From an uncultured Mycoplasmatota bacterium (GTDB taxonomy: Bacteria; Bacillota_I; Bacilli_A; RF39; UBA660), in contig CAMMKE010000021.1 in the NCBI GenBank assembly GCA_946497375.1, forward strand, positions 1 through 16,225: a stretch of 16,225 nt of DNA. Reading direction: 5' to 3'. The first letter of the stretch is position 1. Every line of letters starts with the position of its first letter. Position numbers and translations under genes: made by a program. This document shows positions 1 to 8,150 of this stretch, piece after piece. The notes under the pieces are model-generated. The model was not told where the DNA came from. It did not search any database and saw nothing but the letters and a program-made list of their open reading frames with translations.

Positions 1-446
1 TAAATAATAATATGACAGTATTAGAGTTACTTAACTATTTTAAAGACTTTTATGAAGATTTTAGAATAGATAAAGCGAAAGAGTTAATAAGTAAGTTAGA
101 TCTTGATTTAAATCAAAAACTAAAGACAATGTCTAAAGGTACTAAAGAAAAAGTCCAATTAATTCTTGTTATGAGTAGGAAAGCTAAACTATATATTTTA
201 GATGAACCTATTGGAGGGATTGACCCTGCGGCAAGAGATTATATCATTAATACAATTCTTACTAATTTTAGTGATGATGCTTCACTACTTATATCAACTC
301 ACTTAATTAGTGATTTAGAAAAAGTTTTAGATGAAGTAATCTTCTTAAAAAATGGTAAAGTTGTAAGAAGTGGTAGTACGGATGAGATTAGAAAAGAAAC
401 TAAAATGTCTATTAATGATTTATTTAGGGAGGAATTTAAATGTTAG
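1..446 (+). CDS. ABC transporter ATP-binding protein, 5'-truncated by the window edge
   Basis: C-terminal part of an ABC ATPase that would energise the permease encoded just downstream. The frame is open to the first base (in-frame AAT codons precede the ATG at 12), so that ATG is internal and the gene starts outside the window. Visible motifs are a signature motif in the variant form MSKGTKEK (in place of LSGGQ), a Walker B LYILDEP followed by the D-loop GGIDP, and an H-loop STH. The MSKGT variant is common in YtrB/YhcH/BcrA-like export ATPases of Bacillota that pair with an ABC-2 permease. The Walker A part is missing because of the window edge. The stop codon overlaps the permease start by 7 bases, which indicates translational coupling. 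The substrate is unknown; a peptide, lipid or antibiotic-resistance role is possible. The family call is firm and the substrate is not. Confidence 0.9.
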   Translation, partial: NNNMTVLELLNYFKDFYEDFRIDKAKELISKLDLDLNQKLKTMSKGTKEKVQLILVMSRKAKLYILDEPIGGIDPAARDYIINTILTNFSDDASLLISTHLISDLEKVLDEVIFLKNGKVVRSGSTDEIRKETKMSINDLFREEFKC

Positions 447-1231
447 GTAAACTATTAAAATATGATTTTAAAAATCTCTATAAGACTTTATTGCCAATTT
501 ATTTAATTACAACTATTATTACTATTTTAACTGTAATCCTTAATAATCTTTCAAATACTTCTAACTTGTTTTCAACTTTAAATGCTCTTATGATATTAAG
601 TTATGTTGTAATACTAATGGTATTAGTAGTTGGAACATTTTTCTTAAGTATTAGAGATTTCTATTTAGACTTTGCAACGGAAAGAGGTTACTTAATAAAT
701 ACTTTGCCAGTTAAGAAAAGTACTATTATTACATCTAAATTTATAACAGGTGTAACTGTGATGATTACAAGTCTTATCGTTATGTTTATATCCATTATAA
801 TATTAGTTATTGGTAATGGCGAGTGGACTAGTTTTGCCAATGGTGTTGCTAACTTCTTTAAAGATATACCAATGGATGGAGTAATTATGTTTATCCTTAT
901 GGCAGTTCTTATGATAGTAGCCTATATCTCAGGACTTGCGGTATGTTATTTATCTATTGCTTTAGGACAATTAAAAAATACTAATAAACTAGGCTTTAGT
1001 TTCCTTGCTTATATAATTCTTTATGTTATTTATGAAATGTATTTTACTTTCGCTCTTGTCTTTATTGGAACAATTAACCCAGATTTTGTAAGAAGCCTAG
1101 ATAATGAAATAGGAATAATATCATCAGTTAATATCTTATTTGGAATACTAATTGGACTTGTAATTATCATTACAGCGATAATTACTCCTATAACTAACTA
1201 TATTCTTAAAAATAAATTAAATCTTGAATAG
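440..1231 (+). CDS. ABC-2 type transporter permease
   Basis: Membrane subunit of the ABC exporter whose ATPase lies immediately upstream. The 263-residue product begins with a short cytoplasmic stretch (LGKLLKYDFKN, typical of the family) and has about six hydrophobic segments, near residues 17-37, 50-72, 103-128, 147-172, 183-208 and 227-254. There is no signal peptide. The start ATG at 440 is chosen because a GGGAGG ribosome binding site lies at 427-432 with 7 bases of spacing. The gene overlaps the ATPase by 7 bases and is followed by a terminator, so the two form the end of an operon. The transported substrate cannot be read from the sequence. There is no evident functional tie to the secretion locus downstream, which has its own promoters. 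Confidence 0.88.
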   Translation: MLGKLLKYDFKNLYKTLLPIYLITTIITILTVILNNLSNTSNLFSTLNALMILSYVVILMVLVVGTFFLSIRDFYLDFATERGYLINTLPVKKSTIITSKFITGVTVMITSLIVMFISIIILVIGNGEWTSFANGVANFFKDIPMDGVIMFILMAVLMIVAYISGLAVCYLSIALGQLKNTNKLGFSFLAYIILYVIYEMYFTFALVFIGTINPDFVRSLDNEIGIISSVNILFGILIGLVIIITAIITPITNYILKNKLNLE

Positions 1232-1256
1232 TAGTAAAACTATATTTAATAAAAAT

Positions 1257-1280
1257 AGAAGACTTAAAATCTTCTTTTTT
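1257..1280 (+). terminator. Rho-independent terminator after the ABC operon
   Basis: A 6-bp stem (AGAAGA at 1257-1262, TCTTCT at 1270-1275) encloses a 7-base loop and runs into six T residues. It lies 25 bases after the permease stop and just ahead of a consensus promoter, so it separates the transporter operon from the J-domain gene. The stem is short and A/T-rich, so termination may be partial. Confidence 0.72.
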
Positions 1281-1292
1281 GATACTGTAAAT

Positions 1293-1321
1293 TTGACAGT
1301 TGCCATATTTTATTATATAAT
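1293..1321 (+). promoter_or_regulatory. Consensus sigma-A promoter for the J-domain gene
   Basis: A perfect -35 TTGACA (1293-1298) and a perfect -10 TATAAT (1316-1321) are separated by exactly 17 bases, predicting a start near 1328, about 20 bases before the ATG. An inverted repeat ACTGT (1284-1288) / ACAGT (1296-1300) straddles the -35 and could be a repressor site, but it is short enough to be chance. Such a strong promoter suggests the split gene downstream is transcribed and is not debris. Confidence 0.88.
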
Positions 1322-1348
1322 ATGAAACAATCTGAGAGGGCGCTTTAT

Positions 1349-2505
1349 ATGACGGTTTATGAAGCTTTAAGTATTTTAGAAATCAGTAGTAGTTACGATG
1401 AAAAAGAACTTAAAATAGTTTATCGTAAATTAGCAAAGAAATATCATCCAGATAATTTTAAAGATGATGAAGAAAGAAAAAAGCTGAAGAGAAGTTAAAA
1501 CAAATAAATATAGCCTATGAAACATTATTAAACAGCGAATATAGAAGTGATTATCAAGAAAATATAGATTTAGTTTTAAATTATAAGTTGGAGAAAATAG
1601 AAGGATTAAAGAAATATCAAATAAAAAAATATGGACAACTTTTTCCAAATTATGTTTTTTATATAAATGAAATTATTAGAATTTTTGGAACAAAAATGTA
1701 TAATACAGTTAGAGAAGTTGATTGTTCTTATAATAATTCACTTACAGAGATATTAAAAGTGTATTTAAAATTTCAAAATGAATTTTATCAAAAACATAAT
1801 ATTGATGAAAAAGAAGTTACTAATAGGGTTAATTATAACTGTAGTTTTGATGAATTTTATGAACAGTTATTAAAAATAAAAGATAAATATAGTATTGAAA
1901 ATATATTTTTAAGAAAAATAGAAGAGGTAACTGAAAAATATAAATATTATGCTGGTTATGATATGGCAAAAGCAGAAATTGAAACTCAAAAGAGGAAAAA
2001 GTATAATGAAGGAGTTGGATTTTTACAAAAGAATATTGACATTTTTACAATAGAAGGACTTTATAAATTTATGCAAGTCTTTCTTAAAAAATTGGAAGAT
2101 GAAATTGAAGAGATATTCTCTCAAGTTTTTGTTATCAAAAATAAAATTGATAAATTAGAATCCATAGTATATGAAACAAATGATACAAAAATAATAAATG
2201 AGTTTATAGCTTGGAAAGCAAATTTTGAAAGAGGTCAATTATTTGAAGATGCTTTAAATGAATTTGAACATTTTGAACTGTTGATAAGATGTAAAAAAGT
2301 TCTTAAATCAGTAAGTGTCAATAATACAGTTAGTGATAGTAATATCATCTACTATGGTATTGATGATAAATATTATAATAAAATAAAGCTAGACAGTGAT
2401 ACTATTAAAAATATTGATTTACTTTATAAAAATAAAAATTTAGATAGTGATATAATTGATGATATTGATACAGATAAATCTAAAGTTTATAGAAAAAAGA
2501 AATGA
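1349..2505 (+). CDS. J-domain (DnaJ-like) protein, read through a -1 frameshift at an A AAA AAG heptamer
   Basis: A co-chaperone-type protein expected to stimulate DnaK/Hsp70, with an unknown client. The ATG at 1349 has a GAGAGGG ribosome binding site at 1334-1340. The zero frame encodes J-domain helices I-III with the HPD motif at residues 33-35 (YHPDNF), then reaches a stop at 1496-1498 after 49 codons. A -1 shift at 1477-1483, where the zero frame reads A|AAA|AAG, restores the rest of the J domain (helix IV, QINIAYETLL) and a long helical region, giving about 45 + 340 = 385 residues ending at the TGA at 2503-2505. A TTG at 1588 in the second frame is not a credible start: it has no ribosome binding site and the coding signal begins well before it. 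The C-terminal region is charged, probably coiled coil, with no membrane segment and no family I recognise. Either one A was lost from the run (mutation or assembly error) or frameshifting is programmed. It is its own transcription unit beside essC. Confidence 0.75.
1477..1483 (+). other. A AAA AAG slippery heptamer at the exact frame break
   Basis: The heptamer lies in the zero frame as A|AAA|AAG, the same slippery sequence used for programmed -1 frameshifting in E. coli dnaX. Slipping back one base makes GCT at 1483-1485 the next codon, exactly the frame that completes the J domain. I see no strong upstream Shine-Dalgarno-like stimulator and no clear downstream hairpin. A simple one-base loss from a seven-A run would look identical. 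Confidence 0.5.
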
Positions 2506-2552
2506 TTATAAAAGAGGAATTATATAACTTAATTCTCTAAACGCCAGAAGAA

Positions 2553-2582
2553 TAGTGATATTTATAATTATCACTACTTTTT
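2553..2582 (+). terminator. Rho-independent terminator after the J-domain gene
   Basis: An 8-bp perfect stem (TAGTGATA at 2553-2560, TATCACTA at 2569-2576) encloses an 8-base loop and is followed by C and five T residues. It closes the J-domain unit before the essC promoter. The 200-base gap between the two genes (2506-2706) otherwise holds that promoter and a 5' leader with nothing else recognisable. Confidence 0.78.
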
Positions 2583-2604
2583 CATTTTAAAAATACCTAA
2601 TATA

Positions 2605-2633
2605 TTGAAATTGAAAAGAATATTTGCTACAAT
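2605..2633 (+). promoter_or_regulatory. essC: Extended -10 sigma-A promoter for the essC operon
   Basis: The -35 TTGAAA (2605-2610) and -10 TACAAT (2628-2633) are 17 bases apart, and a TGC triplet directly precedes the -10 (extended -10 form TGnTACAAT). The predicted start near 2640 leaves an untranslated leader of about 65 bases before the GTG at 2707. Confidence 0.75.
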
Positions 2634-2706
2634 CAAAATGTAAAGATAGAAGAAGAACTAAGTGAATTGAATTTATATGTTTATAAAAAGATAGCAGGTG
2701 AATTTA

Positions 2707-5700
2707 GTGAAAATAACATTGTTTTTAAATGATAAAATTATAGATTTCAAACTACCAGAAGAAGTGTCTGGAAGTTATACTTTTGATTTTAATGAAAAAG
2801 AAGAAAGTAAACTAATAAATGTAGAAGCAAGTGAGGGTAAATGGGTTCTTTACGAAACTAGTGATGTTAAAATTGTTACTAATAATGGTAATATTAGTAG
2901 AGAAGTACTTGTACCTAATAATTTTTATATATTAAGAAGAAATAATATTAATTATTTGATTCATGTTAGTGATATCAGGTTTAAAAATATAGTAGTATAT
3001 TCATATGACTCTAATATAAACCTAATAATAGGTAATATGGATAATGCTACTATTAATTATAAATGTCCTTACTTAAATAACCTATTCGCAAAAATTAGTA
3101 TTAAAGAAAGCCGGCTAATATTAGAAAAAAGCGACACTCTTCCTGTTTATATTAATAAACATATTTTAAGCAGTAGTTCCTATTCTATAAATAATGGCGA
3201 TTTAATTGAGATATATGGCTTATCTTTACTATTTTTAAATAATCTTTTGATGATAAATCTAGTTGCTAACATTAATCTTGCAACTTCAAAATTAAATAAT
3301 TATTCTTTCCCTCTTTTAGATAGACCTATTAATACTGAAGTTAAAGATGTAGATTTATATAGTAAAGATGATTACTTTTCAAAGTCACCTCGTCTTAGAA
3401 GGATTATTGAAACAAAAGAAATAAAACTCAGTGCCCCACCTCGAGAAAATGACTCTAATCAATTACCTTTGATACTTACTATTGGACCTATGCTTACGAT
3501 GGGTATTATGTCTTTAACTATGCTTCTTAATACAATATCTCGTATCTATTCTAAACAAACTACAGTAGCTGACTCTTGGCCCCAACTTGTTACAAGTGGA
3601 GCGATGCTAGTTTCTATGTTAGTTTGGCCTTTAGTTACCCAGTGGTATAATAGAAGAATGAAAAAGAAACATAAACAAGAACTAATAAAAAAATATACTG
3701 CATACCTAGATGAAAAAAGAAAAGAACTAACAGAAGAAGCTAAATTACAGAAAAGTATTTTATTTGAAAATCTAATAACAGTTAATGAGTGTTTAAATAT
3801 TATTAAGAATAGAAGTATTAACTTTTGGGATAAAAGAGTTGATCAAAGTGATTTCTTAGTAGTAAGACTTGGTATAGGCAAAGAAAAACTAGATGTAAAA
3901 ATAGAGTATCCTGAAGAAGGATTTACTATAGATGAAAGTGAACTCAGAGATGCTTCTGATAAGTTAGTAGAAGACTTTAAATACATTGAAAATGTTCCGA
4001 TAGGGTATTCTTTATATGAAAATAAAACAACCGCTGTTATGGGAGAAAGGTATAAAGCAGTTAATTTTGTTAATAATTTAATTATTCAATTACTTTCATT
4101 TTATAGTTATGAAGATATTAAAATAGCTGTTTTTACTAATGAAAGAAATAAAAGTAATTTTGAGTATCTTAGATATTTAAAACATACTTTTACTAATGAG
4201 ATGAATTTTAGATTTTTTGCAACTGACTTAGATTCTACTAAAAATGTTGCTGATTACTTAGAATTAATAGCTAATCAAAGATTAAATCAAAAACAAGGAA
4301 AAAGCAATCCCTATAAACCACATTATCTAGTTATAGTTGATGATTTAGATATGCTTAAAAGATATGATTTAATTAAAACTATTACGGAAACAGAAGATAA
4401 TGAAGAAATTGGTTTTAGTTTATTAATAATAGAAAATAGATTAAGTAAATTACCAAGCAAATGTAATAACTTTATCACTGTAGGAGATAGCAATTCTGGT
4501 ATATTAAAAAATTCTTATGAAAAACAAGAACAGGTAGCTTTTACTGATGAAATTAATTATAATATTGACATGTTACAAATTACTAAAATATTATCAAATA
4601 TCCCAATTGAATTTGAAGATGGATTAAAAGAATTGCCTGATTTGATTACTTTTCTTGAGATGGAAAAAGTAGGTAAAGTAGAACAACTTAATATTTTAAA
4701 TAGGTGGAATACGTCTGACTCTACAACTAGTTTAAAAGCTGAAGTAGGTGTTACTGAAGATGGCGATTTAATGTATTTAGACCTTCACGAAAAATATCAT
4801 GGTCCTCATGGTTTGATAGCAGGTATGACAGGTAGTGGTAAATCAGAGTTTATTATTACATATATTTTATCTATGGCTATTAATTATAGTCCTGATGATG
4901 TTGCCTTTATATTAATTGATTATAAAGGTGGTGGTTTAGCTGGAGCTTTTGAAAATAAAGTTACAGGAATTAATTTACCACACTTAGCAGGAACTATTAC
5001 AAACTTAGATAAAGCTGAGATGGACAGAACTTTAGTTAGTATTAATAGTGAGCTTCAAAGAAGGCAAGCCTTATTTAATAGTGCTAGAGATAATCTAGGT
5101 GAAAGTACAATTGATATTTATAAGTATCAAAGATTCTTTAAAGAAGGTAAACTAAAAGAAGCAATACCGCATTTGTTTATTATCTGTGATGAATTCGCTG
5201 AACTTAAGAGTCAACAACCAGATTTTATGGACAATTTAATATCAGTTGCAAGAATTGGTCGTAGTTTAGGGGTTCATTTAATCCTTGCAACTCAGAAGCC
5301 TAGTGGTGTTGTAAATGATCAAATCTGGTCTAACACTAAGTTTAGAGTGTGTCTTAAAGTACAAGACGAATCCGATAGTAAAGAAATGTTAAAACGTCCA
5401 GAAGCAGCTAGTCTAAAGCAAACAGGAAGGTTTTATTTACAAGTGGGGTATGATGAATATTTCGCTCTAGGACAATCTGCATGGTGTGGAGCAAAATATT
5501 ACCCATCTGAAAAGATTGTTAAACAAGTAGATAAAAGTATAAACTTTATAAATGACTTTGGTGTTCCAATTAAAAGTATACAGGCAGCAACTTCTAGAAA
5601 AGTAGAAGCTAAAGGAGAACAAATAACTGCTATTTTAAAAAGTATTATTGATATTGCTAATTCTGTTAATAAGAAAGCCAAAAGACTTTGGCTAACTAAT

Positions 5701-7269
5701 ATCCCTAACATAATAGTTACAGATAACTTAATAAAAAAATATAATATTAATATTGCTCCATATAATATTGAAGCTATTGTGGGAGAATATGATGCCCCAG
5801 AAAAACAAGAACAAGGTATTGTTAAATATAACTTTTTAGATAATGGTAATACCCTAATTTATGGTAATGATGGTGCTGAAAAAGAAATGCTTTTAAATAC
5901 TATTATTTATTCAACTTGCAAATATCATGGAGCAGAGGAGATTAATTATTATATTATCGATTATGGTTCAGAAACCTTAAGAAGATTTATTGGTTTACCT
6001 CATGTAGGAGGTATAGTTTTTCAAGGAGAAGAAGAAAAATATAATAATTTATTAAAACTATTAAGAGAAGAATTAACAAGAAGAAAAAGTTTATTTGTAG
6101 ATAGTGGAGGAAGTTATCTAAATTATATTAAAACTTCCGAAAATAAACTACCAGTTATAAGTGTTATTATTAATAACTTTGATTCTCTATATGGAAGTAA
6201 TCCTAATCTTTATGAAGAAATATCAGATTTGATTAGAGATTCTGTTAACTATGGTGTTGTCTTTATTATAACTGCTAATGCTGTAAACTCTATTAGTAGT
6301 AGACTAACAGCTAACTTTACAAATGTTTATGCCTTTAAATTAAAAGATACTAGTGATTATAGTAGTGTTCTAGGACTTAGAGTTAAAACTATGCCTAGAG
6401 ATATTATAGGTAGAGGTTATCTTAAAAATGATGGCATACATGAATTCCAAACAGCTAGTATTACAGAAGATGTTGCTACCTTAAATGATTATTTAGTTGA
6501 TTTTATTGCTAAACAAAAAGAAAAATCTGTTATAAAAGCTAAAAGGATACCAACTCTACCAGATATTATTAGATATAACGATATTTTAGAAGAAGTATCT
6601 AACTTAAAAAATGTTCCTATAGGTATAAGTAAAAAAGATTTAGAGATAGTAACAGTAGATTTCTTAGCATCTCCTGGTAATATTATTACTGCTAATAGGA
6701 TTAGTAGTTGTCTAAACTTTATTAAAAGTCTCTTAACAGTTATTAGTTCAATTAAAAATAGTACATTAATGATTGTAGATGTTACTAAAGCTTTAAATTT
6801 AAATATAAATGAATATCCTAATTATTATACAGAAAATATTAAAGATATATTAGATAAAATAACAGAATACTTACAAAAGCTAATAGATGCTAAAAGTGAA
6901 AATGAAGGTATTATTTTGATTTATGGACTTAATAAATTTATTACTAAAGTAAATGATAATAATAAGGTAATAGAGTTTATTAAAAAGATAAAAGAGTATG
7001 AAAAGATAAGTGTAATTGTAGTGGATGATGCCGCTAAAATTAAACAATATGCTTTTGAATCTTGGTTTACAGGAACATTTAGTACAAACGATGGTATCTT
7101 TATAGGTAGGGGTGTAAGTGATCAAAATCTAATTCGTCTTTCTACAATAACAAAAGAAATGTCAAAAGATATCAAAAATAATATGGCTTACTATATTACC
7201 GAAGGATATGCAACTCTTTTAAAAGTTATTGATTTTGTTAGTAAAGAGGAGGAACAAGATGAAAAATAA
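2707..7269 (+). CDS. essC: EssC/YukBA-type type VII secretion ATPase (FHA-like, 2 TM, three FtsK/SpoIIIE modules)
   Basis: Membrane-anchored motor that recognises and exports T7SSb substrates; 1520 residues, the usual EssC size. The N-terminal ~190 residues form the FHA-like cytoplasmic part (MKITLFLN opening). Two membrane segments follow near residues 255-277 and 292-312, with a basic RRMKKKHK flank. ATPase module 1 has a complete Walker A GMTGSGKS (706-713, Lys712), the LIDYKGGG segment, Walker B FIICDEF (Asp828, Glu829) and ATQKPSG. Module 2 has a broken P-loop (GNDGAEKE, about 1053-1060). Module 3 is more degenerate (about 1323-1331). Only module 1 being canonical at the P-loop fits the family, in which the distal modules are often weak. 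Start choice: GTG at 2707 has AGGTGA at 2696-2701 with 5-base spacing and gives the typical N terminus; GTG at 2698 lacks a ribosome binding site. It overlaps the next gene by 11 bases. EssA, EssB and EsaA are not in the window. Confidence 0.96.
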   Translation: MKITLFLNDKIIDFKLPEEVSGSYTFDFNEKEESKLINVEASEGKWVLYETSDVKIVTNNGNISREVLVPNNFYILRRNNINYLIHVSDIRFKNIVVYSYDSNINLIIGNMDNATINYKCPYLNNLFAKISIKESRLILEKSDTLPVYINKHILSSSSYSINNGDLIEIYGLSLLFLNNLLMINLVANINLATSKLNNYSFPLLDRPINTEVKDVDLYSKDDYFSKSPRLRRIIETKEIKLSAPPRENDSNQLPLILTIGPMLTMGIMSLTMLLNTISRIYSKQTTVADSWPQLVTSGAMLVSMLVWPLVTQWYNRRMKKKHKQELIKKYTAYLDEKRKELTEEAKLQKSILFENLITVNECLNIIKNRSINFWDKRVDQSDFLVVRLGIGKEKLDVKIEYPEEGFTIDESELRDASDKLVEDFKYIENVPIGYSLYENKTTAVMGERYKAVNFVNNLIIQLLSFYSYEDIKIAVFTNERNKSNFEYLRYLKHTFTNEMNFRFFATDLDSTKNVADYLELIANQRLNQKQGKSNPYKPHYLVIVDDLDMLKRYDLIKTITETEDNEEIGFSLLIIENRLSKLPSKCNNFITVGDSNSGILKNSYEKQEQVAFTDEINYNIDMLQITKILSNIPIEFEDGLKELPDLITFLEMEKVGKVEQLNILNRWNTSDSTTSLKAEVGVTEDGDLMYLDLHEKYHGPHGLIAGMTGSGKSEFIITYILSMAINYSPDDVAFILIDYKGGGLAGAFENKVTGINLPHLAGTITNLDKAEMDRTLVSINSELQRRQALFNSARDNLGESTIDIYKYQRFFKEGKLKEAIPHLFIICDEFAELKSQQPDFMDNLISVARIGRSLGVHLILATQKPSGVVNDQIWSNTKFRVCLKVQDESDSKEMLKRPEAASLKQTGRFYLQVGYDEYFALGQSAWCGAKYYPSEKIVKQVDKSINFINDFGVPIKSIQAATSRKVEAKGEQITAILKSIIDIANSVNKKAKRLWLTNIPNIIVTDNLIKKYNINIAPYNIEAIVGEYDAPEKQEQGIVKYNFLDNGNTLIYGNDGAEKEMLLNTIIYSTCKYHGAEEINYYIIDYGSETLRRFIGLPHVGGIVFQGEEEKYNNLLKLLREELTRRKSLFVDSGGSYLNYIKTSENKLPVISVIINNFDSLYGSNPNLYEEISDLIRDSVNYGVVFIITANAVNSISSRLTANFTNVYAFKLKDTSDYSSVLGLRVKTMPRDIIGRGYLKNDGIHEFQTASITEDVATLNDYLVDFIAKQKEKSVIKAKRIPTLPDIIRYNDILEEVSNLKNVPIGISKKDLEIVTVDFLASPGNIITANRISSCLNFIKSLLTVISSIKNSTLMIVDVTKALNLNINEYPNYYTENIKDILDKITEYLQKLIDAKSENEGIILIYGLNKFITKVNDNNKVIEFIKKIKEYEKISVIVVDDAAKIKQYAFESWFTGTFSTNDGIFIGRGVSDQNLIRLSTITKEMSKDIKNNMAYYITEGYATLLKVIDFVSKEEEQDEK

Positions 7270-7519
7270 AGTTTTAATTAAGTTAATAGTTCCAGAATTA
7301 GATGCTACTTTTGATGTTTTTATACCAGTTAATGAATTAGTATGGAAGGTAAAAAAATTAATTTTGAAGTCAGTTAGTGATTTAGATAATATTAATATTT
7401 CAAATAATCTAGATTGTATTTTAATAAATAAAGATAATAGTAAGGTGTATAATAATAATGAAATAATTTTAGAAACAGATATTAGAAATAGTAGTGAACT
7501 TATTTTGATATCAATATAG
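7259..7519 (+). CDS. yukD: YukD/EsaB-like ubiquitin-fold T7SS component
   Basis: Small cytosolic protein of 86 residues, close in size to YukD/EsaB, which are ubiquitin-like accessory components needed for T7SSb function or its regulation. The beta-strand opening (KVLIKLIVPELDATFDVFIP), the following helix (ELVWKVKKLIL) and the final strand ELILISI match a ubiquitin fold in pattern. The start ATG at 7259 is chosen because AGAGGAGG at 7245-7252 sits 6 bases upstream; an in-frame ATG at 7229 lies inside essC without a ribosome binding site. The start overlaps the end of essC by 11 bases, so translation is coupled. The identification rests on fold pattern, size and position next to essC, not on a signature motif. 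Confidence 0.72.
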   Translation: MKNKVLIKLIVPELDATFDVFIPVNELVWKVKKLILKSVSDLDNINISNNLDCILINKDNSKVYNNNEIILETDIRNSSELILISI

Positions 7520-7531
7520 GAGGAGGAAAAT

Positions 7532-8044
7532 ATGACTTATCAAGAATATTATGCTACAGTTAAAGAACGCTTTAATAACAGTGTTAATACAACTGATGAA
7601 AATTTAAGGACTAAAATTTTAGCTTCTTTAGAAAATTGGTATCAAAAAAACTATGCTGATAAAGCGAAAGATGCTTGTGAGAAAAGTGATGACATTACTT
7701 TAATTAACATAAGTAATGATATCGAGTTTATATGTTCAAAATCTGATTATTTAAAAGTTAAATTAACGTATAATGACGAGGCTTATAATAATTCAGTTAA
7801 AATAAGTAGAGACATTTTCTCTTTAGTAAGGGAAAGTATTGATAAAAATAAGGGTTCATTAACTATAGAAGAATATAATAATTTTTTAAGAGAATTAGAA
7901 GGTTATAAAGAGAATATTTCAATATTATATAAAGATGATTATGATTATCTTTTATCAGAATGTGTTTTAGATTTAGATTATTTACTAAATAAAGGTAATG
8001 TTGATAGTTACAGTTTTAGAACATCACATTATTTAGGAAAATAA
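7532..8044 (+). CDS. Unrecognised 170-residue helical protein of the T7SS operon
   Basis: I do not recognise a family. The product is mostly helical and acidic, with no signal peptide and no membrane segment, so it is probably cytosolic. It has an exceptionally strong ribosome binding site (AGGAGGAGG at 7518-7526, 5 bases before the ATG) only 12 bases after the yukD-like stop, so it belongs to the essC-yukD transcription unit. It contains short aromatic-rich helices (YQEYYATVKERF, LENWYQKNY) and a C-terminal DYDYLLSE stretch. Its position between the secretion core and the WXG-like gene suits a substrate chaperone or a system-specific accessory factor, but that is inference from position only. 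No clear terminator follows, so some transcripts may continue into the WXG-like gene. Confidence 0.8.
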   Translation: MTYQEYYATVKERFNNSVNTTDENLRTKILASLENWYQKNYADKAKDACEKSDDITLINISNDIEFICSKSDYLKVKLTYNDEAYNNSVKISRDIFSLVRESIDKNKGSLTIEEYNNFLRELEGYKENISILYKDDYDYLLSECVLDLDYLLNKGNVDSYSFRTSHYLGK

Positions 8045-8070
8045 ATAATGTAAATTATCGTCAAATTTAA

Positions 8071-8099
8071 TTGACAGTAAAAGATAATTATACTATGAT
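8071..8099 (+). promoter_or_regulatory. Strong sigma-A promoter for the WXG-like gene
   Basis: A perfect -35 TTGACA (8071-8076) and -10 TATGAT (8094-8099) have a 17-base spacer, predicting transcription from about 8106. Both this promoter and the J-domain promoter carry TTGACAGT at the -35. A dedicated promoter inside the locus suggests the WXG-like protein is made in excess over EssC, as expected for an exported protein. Confidence 0.82.
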
Positions 8100-8104
8100 T
8101 TTAG

Positions 8105-8121
8105 TAGATAGGATATCTATC
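8105..8121 (+). promoter_or_regulatory. Inverted repeat at the predicted transcription start
   Basis: TAGATA (8105-8110) and TATCTA (8114-8119) form a perfect inverted repeat around GGA; an alternative pairing is GATAG (8107-8111) with CTATC (8117-8121). It begins at the predicted +1 of the WXG-like promoter. It could be an operator or a 5'-end mRNA-stabilising stem-loop. It is short, and AT-rich DNA yields such repeats by chance. Confidence 0.4.
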
Positions 8122-8150
8122 AAATAATAATAAGAAAGAAGGTATGAAAA

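Noticed and set aside
1430..1648. Reverse-strand open frames (also at 5499-5711, 6880-7125, 8120-8425, 10557-10799, 11372-11605 and 11781-12062)
   Set aside because: All lie antisense to strongly supported genes, lack ribosome binding sites and have low-complexity hydrophobic translations typical of shadows of AT-rich coding DNA.
1588..2505. Independent 305-residue gene starting at TTG 1588
   Set aside because: No ribosome binding site, and coding sequence completing the J domain continues upstream in the same frame to 1483. It is the 3' part of the frameshifted J-domain gene.
2698..2706. GTG at 2698 as the essC start
   Set aside because: It overlaps the AGGTGA ribosome binding site of GTG 2707, which gives the typical EssC N terminus.
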